Source of the DNA: Streptomyces sp. NBS 14/10
Lineage (GTDB): Bacteria; Actinomycetota; Actinomycetes; Streptomycetales; Streptomycetaceae
Direction: 5' to 3'
Length of the DNA: 64,000 bases
NCBI RefSeq assembly: GCF_002224125.1
Contig: NZ_NCSM01000072.1
Location: forward strand, 9,676-73,675
Position numbers and translations under genes: made by a program. The notes below the pieces were generated by a model. It was not told where the DNA came from. It did no database searches and worked only from the letters and a program-made list of their open reading frames with translations. This document shows, piece after piece, positions 52,789-61,706 of the stretch; the first letter of the stretch is position 1, and each line of letters begins with the position of its first letter.

Positions 52789-55128
52789 ATGGGGCTGCCC
52801 GACCCGCGGCGGTCCCGCGCGGTGCTCATCGGAACCCGGTCCTACACCGTCGAATCAGGCCTCGCCGAGCTGCCCGGTGTCACCGGCAACGTCATCCAGC
52901 TCGGCCGCCTCCTGACCACACTCACCGGGCTGCCCGCCGACCACTGCCGGTCCCTGCTGGACCGGACCGAGGACCGGGAGGTGTGCCAGGAGGTCAGAAA
53001 GGCGGCCAGGGAGGCCGACGATCTGCTTCTGTTGTACTTCGCGGGCCATGGGCTCATCGACCCGGAAACCAATGAGCTCTTCCTCGCGCTGTCCAGCAGC
53101 AACCCGGACGAACCCCTCTACACGGCGGTGCGGTTCTCCGAGATCCGCGAAGCCGTGGCCGCGAGCCGGGCCCGCAACCGCGTCATCATCCTCGACTGCT
53201 GCTACAGCGGCCGGGCGATCGTGGACACGATGGGGCCGGACGCGGCGGCGATCGCGTTCGGGCAGACCGAGACCAGCGGCGCCTATACGTTGACGGCGAC
53301 ATCGGCGAACCTCCCGGCGATCGCCCGCGCCGGCGAGCGACACACCGTCTTCACCGGCAAGCTGCTCGAACTGCTCCAGGACGGCATCGCGGACGCGGGG
53401 CCCCACCTCACGCTGGATCGCGTCTACGACGAACTCCGGCGCACGCTGACGCCTCGGCCGCGGCGTCAGGGGACGGACAGCGTGGGGGAATTGGGGCTGG
53501 TGCGCAATGTGCGGCATGGGGTGTCCGCGGCTGATGAGGGCATGGGGGGTGAGACCACCGAGGACGCCGCCCGCGCGCCGCGGGAACCGGTGATGTTCCG
53601 TACGAACACCCGACGCCTGATGTGGCGGCGCGCTCTCCTCTATCTCGGCCTGGCCGGGCCTCCGGTGGTGGCCGCCATTCTCTATGTGGCGTTCGTGGCC
53701 AACGATGACGAAACCCTGGTGGTTTCCTTCACCTTGGCTCCAGCTGTTTCCATGATGGCGGTCGCCTTAAGTGACCGGGTACTTTTCTTAGTGCCTCGAA
53801 TCCACGAGTTGACCATCGGCGAAGAGGGCCTGCTTTTCGCAGTGCAGGGCGAGAAGACGTGGCTTCGGTGGAGCGATGTCCAGCAGATGATGACCGTTCG
53901 CGGGCGCCCTGGGCACGATTCCCCGCACTGGCTCGCGGTCAGAACCAGGCGCGGCTTCATTCCACCGCGACGCTCCCGCCCGTTTCACCCGCGCATGGAC
54001 CGCCGGCGAAACGTTCTCGTGCTGTGCGACCTGCGCTACGTCCAGGCATCGCCCGGCGAAGTAGAGGCTGCGATCGCCTCCTTCGCCGGACCTCTGTGGG
54101 ACGACGGTCACGGCCTGAGCGAGGCGACGCATGCGCGCTTCGGAAGGGGTAGAAAATACGCCGCCAACGTGGCGGCGGCCTGGCTCGGGCTCGCGGTGAC
54201 GGCGTTCGCCGTGTGGGTGGATACTTCGGGTACCGCCCGCTGGATCATCGTATTCTTCGGGGTCGCGGTCGCAGTGCTCCTGCTGTGGCTGTCGTTCCTG
54301 CCTGTTCGGGTCGAGCTGGACGACCAGGTGCTTCGACTCCGCTACGTGCACCGCTCGACGTGTCTTTCCTGGGATTCGATCACTGAGGTCAGGGTCATCA
54401 GTGACGCATCACTTGCGGAGTCCTTCCTTCTGATCGTGACGGCCCCTCACGGTGAGCGTTGGTCACTACCGTACGACCCGCGATTCGGCGGTCTGAAAAT
54501 GGGTCTCACCAACGTGGCCGCCACGTCCGGCGAACTCTCAGCGGCGTTTACCCGCTTCGCGGGAGAACGCTGGAGGGGATACACGGACGAGTTCGCCGTC
54601 ACGGCCGAGGCTTTCGGGGCAAGGGCCGTCTTCAAGGGAAGATTGGGAGGGAACGCGGCTGTGGCGGTGGCTGTCGCGGCGCCGATCGCCGTTCTGCTGG
54701 CCGGCACCTGGGCCATTTTGGCGATGGACTTTCTCGCGGCGGCGTGGGGAGTGCTCCCCATTCTCGCGCTCCTGAGTGCGATGCTCAGCATCCCGTTCTA
54801 TGTGCCACTGGAATTACATATCGACGACGACGCGATGGAGTTGATCGCCGGCCGACGGCGCACCAGAATCCCCTGGTCGGAGCTCAGCCGGGTGGAGGTG
54901 ATGCCGCCGCTTCTCGGTCCCGGCCACACCCCGTCCATCGTCGTCTGGTTCAAGGAAGGGGCCGATGTCCCTCCCCGGTGGCGCTGGGGTGGCTGTTTCC
55001 GCCCATGGTCGGGCGGTGTCATCGTCACCCACTGCGGACTGGCCCTCACCGGCCTCCAGGAGTCGGCTGCCCAAATCGACCGCGCCCTCGCCCGCTTCGC
55101 CGGTCCCGCCTGGACCCGGCGCCCGTGA
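52789..55128 (+). CDS. Caspase-like (C14) protease fused to three membrane-linked PH-like modules
   Basis: 779 residues. The N-terminal caspase domain (about 8-240) has the catalytic dyad: His87 in YFAGHG and Cys138 in ILDCCYSG. The rest is threefold repeated: two membrane helices, then a PH-like beta domain closed by a common helix. Each copy contains a strand pattern with a Trp (TWLRWSDVQQM, TCLSWDSITEV, TRIPWSELSRV) and ends FAGPLW, FAGERW or FAGPAW. The copies begin at about residues 285, 455 and 625. The middle and last parts have weaker GC bias than the flanking genes. The protein would be anchored in the membrane with the protease in the cytoplasm, and may be activated with EACC1. Target proteins are unknown. 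Confidence 0.9.
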   Translation: MGLPDPRRSRAVLIGTRSYTVESGLAELPGVTGNVIQLGRLLTTLTGLPADHCRSLLDRTEDREVCQEVRKAAREADDLLLLYFAGHGLIDPETNELFLALSSSNPDEPLYTAVRFSEIREAVAASRARNRVIILDCCYSGRAIVDTMGPDAAAIAFGQTETSGAYTLTATSANLPAIARAGERHTVFTGKLLELLQDGIADAGPHLTLDRVYDELRRTLTPRPRRQGTDSVGELGLVRNVRHGVSAADEGMGGETTEDAARAPREPVMFRTNTRRLMWRRALLYLGLAGPPVVAAILYVAFVANDDETLVVSFTLAPAVSMMAVALSDRVLFLVPRIHELTIGEEGLLFAVQGEKTWLRWSDVQQMMTVRGRPGHDSPHWLAVRTRRGFIPPRRSRPFHPRMDRRRNVLVLCDLRYVQASPGEVEAAIASFAGPLWDDGHGLSEATHARFGRGRKYAANVAAAWLGLAVTAFAVWVDTSGTARWIIVFFGVAVAVLLLWLSFLPVRVELDDQVLRLRYVHRSTCLSWDSITEVRVISDASLAESFLLIVTAPHGERWSLPYDPRFGGLKMGLTNVAATSGELSAAFTRFAGERWRGYTDEFAVTAEAFGARAVFKGRLGGNAAVAVAVAAPIAVLLAGTWAILAMDFLAAAWGVLPILALLSAMLSIPFYVPLELHIDDDAMELIAGRRRTRIPWSELSRVEVMPPLLGPGHTPSIVVWFKEGADVPPRWRWGGCFRPWSGGVIVTHCGLALTGLQESAAQIDRALARFAGPAWTRRP

Positions 55129-55139
55129 AACCGCGGTGA

Positions 55140-57815
55140 TCAGGCAGGCTTCTGCGGCACCACGCAGCGGTCGTCCTGGGCCGGGGTGCCCTTGGGCCAG
55201 GCCAGTGCCTCGAAGGTCAGCTTGGTGCGCATCGGGTCGAGGCGGACGATGGCCAGGGCCTTGTTGTACGGGTTGCCGGCGTTCGTCAGACAGATCCAGC
55301 CGCCTGCTCCCTGGATCCGGAAGGCGGAGTTCAAATTCTCGTAGTCCTCTTTGATCCGCTCCTGTGACGGGACGGGCGTTCTGGTGGTCGCCGCCGCCTT
55401 CGTGAGGGCCTTCGCGGCGGTCAGGATCACATCGTGGGTCTCGATCGCCCGTCCGTCGTCGAGCCGCACCGCGCCCAGCTTGCCCTCATGGGCCCGGGCC
55501 TCCGAGCGCAGTTGCTCCATCGCCCGCTGCGGTTCGACCAGATAGCGCGGCTGATTGCCCGGGTCCGCCGCCTTCTTGGCCGCGCGCTTCTTCCAGCGTT
55601 CGAGTTCCACGTTCCAGGCGTCGGGGTGTGCCGGTGCCGCGTACAGGACGTTGATGGTGGGGGTGCCGGCCTTGGGGTCGCCCCGTAGCAGGGCGCGTTC
55701 GTCGCCGCCCAGGCGCTCGTCGAGCGAGGTGGCGTCGGAGCCGGTGATCACGGTGTACGACGTCTTCCGGGCGCAGTAGGTGCGGGCCAGCTTCTTCACG
55801 AACAGCTCCAGGTGGAAGGCCCTGCCCGCGAAGTACACGACGCGCGCCTTGGATTCGCAGAGGTTCATGGCGAAGGTCTCGAACTCGTTCGGTGTGACCC
55901 CGGCCGTCTCCGGCCCCTCCGAGGTGAAGGTCATGTCCTGGGCTCCGGCACCGGCGCCGCGGGCCTCGGTGAACGCGTCGCGGAGCGACTTGTTGTAGCT
56001 GTCGCCCGGCCGGGTGTCGGCGACCAGGGCCGTCTGGGCCCGGGCCAGGCCCGGGTCGTAGTGGAGCAGCGCGGCGGCCTGGTCCTTGCTGGTGGAGACC
56101 ACGCGGGCCAGGCCCGGGTAGCGGTAGGGGCCGGGGCCTTCGGTGTTGGCGAAGGTCTGGGAGGTGACCAGGCCGGCCACGACGGGGATCTTCAGGTCGC
56201 CTGTGAGGTGGCGCATGGCGTCCTGGGTGTTGTCGAGGCTCAGGTTGAAGCCCACGACCATCCGCAGCTCGGGCTCCTGGTCGACCAGCCGGTCCACCGT
56301 GTAGCGCCATGCCCGGTAGTCCCGGCCGGGGTTGGCCAGCACCAGCCGGATGGGTGGGGCCGCGTCCGAGCCGTTCGCCTGGAGCTGCCCCAGATAGGCG
56401 CCCTGTACCTCGCTGACGATCTGCCTGCGTACGGCCGCGTTGTCGGACTCCAGCGGGATCATCAGCGCCACGGTCGCATGCGCTTTACGCTCGATCCGCT
56501 CGTTCTCCGCCTCGATCCCGGCGAACACCTCGCGCATGCCCTGGACGCGGGGCATGAACACCCCCGTCCCGTCCGAGACCCCGACGCAGTCCGCGCCCCG
56601 CATCAGCAGCCGCTCGCCACAGCCGTCGGCGCGATCCCAAGGGGCCCAGCTCAGCAGCCCGGCGAGCACCGCGAGGGCCACGCCGACGGTGCCGGCGGAC
56701 AGCATCGCCGGTCCCCAGCGGCCGGTCTTGAGCGGCGGGAGCGGGGCCGGGGCCGGGGAGGCGAGGCGCACCTGGAGCACCCGGCTCGGCAGCGGTACGT
56801 CCTGGCTGCGCCGCCACCGCTCCACCGCCTCGTCCCGCTCGCGGAACCGTTCGGGCACCGCCGCGGGCAGCTCCTCCGCGGTCACCGAAGGCTTGCCGCC
56901 CCGCGGCGGTGGCGCGGCGCCCGGGGCGCAGGTGGCGATGGTGACAGGGTGCACCCGCAGTTCGCGCGCCCCGTCGTCGTAGGCGTCGAGCAACCGGTCC
57001 CTGATCAGCCGCCGTGCGGAGGACAGATCGACGTCCGGCAGCAGGATGACCGGGCGCCGCGCCCGGTTGAGGCGGCGGAAGCGGCCGTAATGCGCGTCGA
57101 TGTCGGCGAGCAGCGCCTCGACGAGCAGAAGCTGCTTGTCCGCCACGGGCCTTTGCTGCCGGCCGCGTAACTCCCGGAAGACCTCCAGCTGGGTGACGAC
57201 CCGGCCCCGGAACCACTTCCTGCGGTACCAGCGCACCGTACGGCGGTGGGGGAAGCGGCAGACGTCGGCCACCTTCACCATCACCCCGACCAGCCCGCCA
57301 AGACGCTGGGCCACCTGCTCGTCCCGGGCCAGCGCCTCGGCCCGCTCCTTCATCTCCTGGAGGGTGTAGCGGCGTTCCTCGGCGATCGCCTGTTTGACCA
57401 TCCGCGCGATCTTGGAGTTCTGCTTGGCGGGCAGCTGCCCGTCGTCCGGCCGCCAGACGTACAGCGCCGCGAAGGCCGCCGCGAAGCGGGGAAAGCTGAT
57501 GGGCAGCCGGTAGGCCGGGCGGCCGTCGTATCCGCAGCCCTGGGCGATGGCCAGCAGCTCGGTGACGACCTGCTGCTCCTGTGTCTCCTCCTGCGGCAGC
57601 TCGTCCGGGCAGTTGAGCGGCAGAACGCCGCGGTACCGCTCGTGGAAGCGGCGGGGCCAGCCCCGTACGGCCGGCTCCTCGCCCTCCAGCTGAAGGATCA
57701 GCGCTCCCGCCGCACGGCGGAACTTCAGCCGCCTGACGCGCAGCCGGTCCCTGATGGTCAGCTGCGCCAGCGCATCGTCCAATGCCTGTTCCATGTCTGC
57801 GTCTGCCCGCGCCAT
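55140..57815 (-). CDS. Transmembrane protein: uncharacterised N-terminal domain, one helix, type-1 periplasmic-binding-protein domain
   Basis: 891 residues. The first 360 are basic, rich in Arg and Leu, and contain no Walker motif; they may be cytoplasmic (LPLNCPDELPQEETQEQQVVTELLAIAQGCGYDGRPAYRLPISFPRFAAAFAALYVWRPDDG is a recognisable segment). One membrane helix lies at about 372-395. The rest (about 440-890) is a Leu/Ile/Val-binding-protein-like domain (VALMIPLESDNAAVRRQIVSEVQGAYLGQLQANG, IPVVAGLVTSQTFANT, DVILTAAKALTKA). This is a receptor-like layout. The gene is convergent with the caspase gene (11-bp gap) and divergent from a Ser/Thr kinase, a plausible signalling partner. Confidence 0.85.
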   Translation of the reverse strand: MARADADMEQALDDALAQLTIRDRLRVRRLKFRRAAGALILQLEGEEPAVRGWPRRFHERYRGVLPLNCPDELPQEETQEQQVVTELLAIAQGCGYDGRPAYRLPISFPRFAAAFAALYVWRPDDGQLPAKQNSKIARMVKQAIAEERRYTLQEMKERAEALARDEQVAQRLGGLVGVMVKVADVCRFPHRRTVRWYRRKWFRGRVVTQLEVFRELRGRQQRPVADKQLLLVEALLADIDAHYGRFRRLNRARRPVILLPDVDLSSARRLIRDRLLDAYDDGARELRVHPVTIATCAPGAAPPPRGGKPSVTAEELPAAVPERFRERDEAVERWRRSQDVPLPSRVLQVRLASPAPAPLPPLKTGRWGPAMLSAGTVGVALAVLAGLLSWAPWDRADGCGERLLMRGADCVGVSDGTGVFMPRVQGMREVFAGIEAENERIERKAHATVALMIPLESDNAAVRRQIVSEVQGAYLGQLQANGSDAAPPIRLVLANPGRDYRAWRYTVDRLVDQEPELRMVVGFNLSLDNTQDAMRHLTGDLKIPVVAGLVTSQTFANTEGPGPYRYPGLARVVSTSKDQAAALLHYDPGLARAQTALVADTRPGDSYNKSLRDAFTEARGAGAGAQDMTFTSEGPETAGVTPNEFETFAMNLCESKARVVYFAGRAFHLELFVKKLARTYCARKTSYTVITGSDATSLDERLGGDERALLRGDPKAGTPTINVLYAAPAHPDAWNVELERWKKRAAKKAADPGNQPRYLVEPQRAMEQLRSEARAHEGKLGAVRLDDGRAIETHDVILTAAKALTKAAATTRTPVPSQERIKEDYENLNSAFRIQGAGGWICLTNAGNPYNKALAIVRLDPMRTKLTFEALAWPKGTPAQDDRCVVPQKPA

Positions 57816-57955
57816 GGCGCGACGTTAGGCCCAGCGGAGCGGGAGGGGTCCCGCCGCGCGACGCGAGTCCCCGTGGTGGCCTCTTGGCGAACACCCCTGC
57901 CGTTTGACAGGTTCCTGGGTAACGGGCGTGTGTGGAAAACGGGGGAGGCGTAGCT

Positions 57956-59305
57956 GTGCGAGACCAGCTTCTCGGGGGCCGTTACCGATTGGTGCGGCAG
58001 CTCGGCGAGGGCGGCATGGGGCAGGTATGGGAGGCGCGGGACGAGACGCTGGGCCGGCCCGTCGCGGTCAAGGTGATCTCCCTGCTCGCCGGTGGCGGAA
58101 GCCGTGGCGAGGAGGCACGCGCCAGGTTCCTGCGCGAGGCGCGGATCACCGCCCGGCTGCAGCACCCCAACATCGTGACCATCCACGACCTCGGCGAGAC
58201 CGGCACAGGGGACAACAAGGTCCCGTTCCTGGTGATGGAGCTGGTACGGGGCGAGGGCCTGGACGCGATGCTGCGCCGAGGCACCGTCGCCCTGCCGGAC
58301 GCGGCCCGATGGGGCGCGCAGATATGTGACGCACTCGCTGACGCGCACAACGCCGGGATCATGCACCGGGACATCAAGCCGTCCAACATCCTCATCACGC
58401 CGTCCGGCATCGTGAAGGTCCTCGATTTCGGCGTCGCGCGGGCGGCCGACCCCTACGCGACCGCGGACCGGCTCACCCAGACCGGCTTCATCGTGGGCAC
58501 ACCCGCGTACATGGCCCCCGAACAAGCTCGGGGCTATCCGGAACCGAGCAGCGACCTGTACGCGCTCGGCTGCCTGCTCTTCGAGCTGATCACGGGCCGG
58601 CTGCCGTTCCGGGCCCCCGACACCGTGGGCTACCTCTCGGCTCACCTCACCCAGGAGCCGCCCGCCCCCAGCTCGGTGTCCACGGACACCCCGCCCGCCT
58701 GGGACGGCCTCGTACTGTCCCTGCTGCACAAGGACCCGACCCAGCGGTACCCGAGCGCCGCCGACCTCTCCCAGGCACTGCGACAGCTCGACCGCGTATC
58801 CGGGACCGGATCCCCGGCAGGCCCGGCAGACGACCGGACCCGGCCCTACACAACGCCCGGCACGACTCCGCTCCCGCCCGCGGTCGCGCCGGGGTGGTCC
58901 GGCGCCGGCACCGCGACCGCCGCGATAACGCTGGCCCTGCTGTGCCTTCCAGGACTCCTGTACGTGGTCTCCAAGACCGTCGAATACCTGCAAGACCCCA
59001 GTGCGCCGACTGGGTTGATCGCGGTGAACATGGTGCTGGGCATCGCGGAGACGGTCGGACTCGCCACCGGCGCGCTGCTGCTGTCCCAGCACAAGATGGC
59101 CGGACGCTGGATGATCGCGGCAACCGGCGGTCTGGCGGCTCTGCACAATTCGAGTGTCAGCGTGCAGTACCAGGTGGTGGGAGGGCCACCATCCGTCGAA
59201 GTGATCGCCTTCGTCGTCGGCCCTGCGACGGCCGCTTTGGCGACCGCCGCTGTGATCACGGCCGTACTCCCGTCCACCGACCGCTGGTGCCTTCGCCGAA
59301 ACTGA
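57956..59305 (+). CDS. Membrane Ser/Thr protein kinase with four C-terminal helices
   Basis: 449 residues from the GTG at 57956 (GGGGAGG eight bases upstream). Complete kinase: GEGGMG (17-22), Lys39, HRDIKPSN with Asp139, DFG and the activation segment with the GTPAYMAPEQARG motif. After a Pro/Thr linker there are about four membrane helices (about 315-440, e.g. AAITLALLCLPGLLYVVSKTVEYL, IAETVGLATGALLLSQ) and no extracellular sensor. It faces the large PBP-domain protein gene across 140 bp, so the receptor and kinase may form one signalling unit. Confidence 0.92.
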   Translation: MRDQLLGGRYRLVRQLGEGGMGQVWEARDETLGRPVAVKVISLLAGGGSRGEEARARFLREARITARLQHPNIVTIHDLGETGTGDNKVPFLVMELVRGEGLDAMLRRGTVALPDAARWGAQICDALADAHNAGIMHRDIKPSNILITPSGIVKVLDFGVARAADPYATADRLTQTGFIVGTPAYMAPEQARGYPEPSSDLYALGCLLFELITGRLPFRAPDTVGYLSAHLTQEPPAPSSVSTDTPPAWDGLVLSLLHKDPTQRYPSAADLSQALRQLDRVSGTGSPAGPADDRTRPYTTPGTTPLPPAVAPGWSGAGTATAAITLALLCLPGLLYVVSKTVEYLQDPSAPTGLIAVNMVLGIAETVGLATGALLLSQHKMAGRWMIAATGGLAALHNSSVSVQYQVVGGPPSVEVIAFVVGPATAALATAAVITAVLPSTDRWCLRRN

Positions 59306-59336
59306 GCCGCCATGAGCCGTCGCCCTGAAGCCCGCC

Positions 59337-60539
59337 TCAGGCAGCCAGGTCGTGCTCCATGCGCCGGTCGACCCGGGACCGGAGCGCCAGGGTCACAGCC
59401 GAGGTCAGGACGCCGGCGAGGAGGGCGCTCCACCACAGGACGGCGGGGCTCAGGGACGTGTAGACGGTGACGCCCAGGGTGAGGGCGCCGAACCGGGCCG
59501 CTCCCCACGTCCACTGGAAGGCCCCCTGGTAGCGACCGCGGGCGTGCGCCGGAGCGAGGTCGGCGACCATCGACGCGGCGATCCCGGCGACCACGACCTC
59601 ACCGAGGGACCAGACGACCACGGACACGGTGTACACGGCCACGCTGTCGGCCACACCGGTCAGCGCCACGCCCACGGCGATCAGCACGCTGCCGCCCGCC
59701 TGCACGGGCAGCTGCGGAAGCCGGGCCAGAGTGGCCGTGGCGACCGGCTGGAGTACGACCACGAACACCGCGTTGACCGCGGCCATCGCGCCGTACACAG
59801 CCGGCGAGAGCCCGCTGTCGCGGATGGCCAGCGGCAGGGCGACCTCGGTCAGCGAGTAGACGAAGAGCTGGAGTCCGAACAGCGGGAGCAGGGCGAGCAG
59901 CAGACGGTCGCGCAGGACGACGCCATAGCCGATACCGTCCGCCACCGCGCCCTCGTCCTTCCCGGCGGGGCGGGCGGGGCGGGTCTCCCGCAGACGGGTG
60001 GCGACGATCACCGCGTAGACCAGCATGGTGGCCACATCGACCGTGAACAGGAGCCAGAAGCCGTGTGCGGCGAGGAAGCCGCCGAGAACGCCGGCCACGG
60101 CCGTTCCGATGTTGACGCCCCAGCCGAAGAGCGCGTACGCGCGCTGCCGGCGGCCCGCGTCCACGGAGTCGGCGAGCAGCGCGTACGCGGCCGGGCTGAT
60201 CATCGCGCCCGCCGCGCTGAGCAGCAGGGCGGCGGCGGCCATCGTCAGTACCCCCGGCGCCGCGAACAGGGCGCCCTGCGCGGCGGATGCGCCCAGGAGA
60301 CCGATCAGCATCGTGGAACGGCGGCCGATCCGGTCGGCGAGCAGGCCGCCGAGGGCCGGGCCGAGGAGGTTGCCCGCGCCCAGCGCGCCCAGGACATAGG
60401 TGGTCTCGGCGCCGGTGACGCCGCGCGCCGCCAGGAAGAAGACCAGGAAGGGGGTGACGAGGTAACCGAGCCGGTTGACGATCGTGCCGGCGAAGACGGT
60501 CCAGACGACGGACGGCAGGCCGCGGAATGTGGAGAGCAT
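59337..60539 (-). CDS. MFS transporter (drug-efflux type)
   Basis: 400 residues, twelve hydrophobic segments. The family motif GGLLADRIGRRSTMLIGLLG (about 60-80) between helices 2 and 3 and a C-terminal repeat pattern are present, typical of DHA-type exporters. A cytoplasmic loop (RLRETRPARPAGKDEG) separates the halves. It is divergent from an ArsR-type regulator with a 95-bp gap and may be repressed by it. The substrate is unknown. Confidence 0.92.
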   Translation of the reverse strand: MLSTFRGLPSVVWTVFAGTIVNRLGYLVTPFLVFFLAARGVTGAETTYVLGALGAGNLLGPALGGLLADRIGRRSTMLIGLLGASAAQGALFAAPGVLTMAAAALLLSAAGAMISPAAYALLADSVDAGRRQRAYALFGWGVNIGTAVAGVLGGFLAAHGFWLLFTVDVATMLVYAVIVATRLRETRPARPAGKDEGAVADGIGYGVVLRDRLLLALLPLFGLQLFVYSLTEVALPLAIRDSGLSPAVYGAMAAVNAVFVVVLQPVATATLARLPQLPVQAGGSVLIAVGVALTGVADSVAVYTVSVVVWSLGEVVVAGIAASMVADLAPAHARGRYQGAFQWTWGAARFGALTLGVTVYTSLSPAVLWWSALLAGVLTSAVTLALRSRVDRRMEHDLAA

Positions 60540-60634
60540 GCCTGGAGGGTGCGGGGTGACCCAGCTACCTCGCTATTGATTAAGGTGAGACCGAATCCAT
60601 GGGTGGCAGTGAGCGTCGTCGGCAGGGAGATCGC

Positions 60635-61633
60635 ATGGAGACCGGGCTCAGCTTTACCGCCGCGGACTTGGCACAGACGCGCTTCGCGGTCTCTCCGATG
60701 TGGGAAGTCGTCACCAGCTTTCGGCTGCTGCGCCCCGCCGAAGGCGAGCCGCCACTGCACCGGCGGTGGGCGGCGCAGGTGCGGCCGCGGCTGACGGAGG
60801 CGGGGCTCGACCGCGGCTGGCTGGCCGCGCTGATCCCCGAGGGCGGCTATCTCGCGGACTTCCTCAATCCGACCCCGGCGACCCCCTTCCCCACCCTCGC
60901 CGCCGAACTCGACGCGATCCGGCAGACCCCCCCAGAGCGCGTCCGCACCGAACTGGACATGCTCGGTGCCGAAGGGCGGGACCTGGGCCGGCAGCCACGG
61001 ATCCGGCTGCTCAGGGAGGCCCCTGAAGCGGCGCTGCGGAAGGTCGCCGCCGAGATCGAGACGTACTGGGAGCTGGCGCTCGCACCCTATTGGGACCGGA
61101 TCCGGCAGCTGCTGGAGGCAGATGTGTTCCACCGGGCCCGGCAGGTGGCCGAGCACGGCGCCGGACATGTCCTCGGCGAGCTGCATGAGACCGTGCGCTG
61201 GGACGACGGCACGCTGCGCCTGGTGCGCCGGCACTGCGGGCTGAGCCGGGACGAGGCCGGGGCGGGGCTGCTGCTGGTGCCCTCCGCCTTCGCCTGGCCA
61301 CGGGTGCTCACCCGGTCCGTACTGCCCGACCCTCCGCAACTCGCCTATCCCGCGCGCGGAATCGGCACGCTGTGGGAGCCGCGGCAGACGGGGTCGGTCG
61401 ACGCGGTCGCCGCCGTGCTGGGCCGGTCTCGCACACTGCTGCTCGCGGAGCTGGACACACCCGCGTCGACGACGCAGCTCGCGGCGCAGTTCGGGATGTC
61501 GGCGGCGGGGGTGTCGCAGCATCTCACCGCGCTGCGCGGAGCGGGTCTGGTGACGGCACACCGGGCGGGCCGTTCGGTGCTGTACGCGCGCACGGCGGTG
61601 GCCGACGCGCTCATGGTGCCCGCCGAAGGGTAG
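60635..61633 (+). CDS. ArsR-type winged-helix regulator with large N-terminal domain
   Basis: 332 residues from ATG 60635 with GGGAGA upstream; an ATG at 60599 adds 12 residues without a ribosome site. The N-terminal about 240 residues contain a helical domain of the DUF5937-like type (FAVSPMWEVVTSFRLLRP, DVFHRARQVAEHGAGHVLGELHETVRWDDG). The C-terminal wing ARSR motif is TLLLAELDTPASTTQLAAQFGMSAAGVSQHLTALRGAGLVTAHRAGRSVLYARTAVADAL (about 268-325). It is divergent from the MFS exporter, which it probably regulates. Confidence 0.88.
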   Translation: METGLSFTAADLAQTRFAVSPMWEVVTSFRLLRPAEGEPPLHRRWAAQVRPRLTEAGLDRGWLAALIPEGGYLADFLNPTPATPFPTLAAELDAIRQTPPERVRTELDMLGAEGRDLGRQPRIRLLREAPEAALRKVAAEIETYWELALAPYWDRIRQLLEADVFHRARQVAEHGAGHVLGELHETVRWDDGTLRLVRRHCGLSRDEAGAGLLLVPSAFAWPRVLTRSVLPDPPQLAYPARGIGTLWEPRQTGSVDAVAAVLGRSRTLLLAELDTPASTTQLAAQFGMSAAGVSQHLTALRGAGLVTAHRAGRSVLYARTAVADALMVPAEG

Positions 61634-61649
61634 TCCAGTGCTTCTCGAG

Positions 61650-61684
61650 GTTAGGAGTACACTCCTTAGAAGTGTACTCCTAAC
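61650..61684. promoter_or_regulatory. Symmetric operator-like region before the ATPase gene
   Basis: GTTAGGAGTACACT (61650-61663) and AGTGTACTCCTAAC (61671-61684) are perfect inverted repeats with a 7-bp gap. The same bases can be read as two overlapping 18-bp near-palindromes, TTAGGAGTACACTCCTTA and TTAGAAGTGTACTCCTAA. Its AT content stands out. It lies 22 bp before the ATPase start and 16 bp after the ArsR-type stop. Confidence 0.6.
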
Positions 61685-61706
61685 GAGAACCTGAGCGAGG
61701 GCGCCG

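Noticed and set aside
61650..61684. Hairpin as a simple terminator for the ArsR-type gene
   Set aside because: It lies just before the next start and is AT-rich with two overlapping palindromes, which fits an operator better; a terminator role is not excluded.
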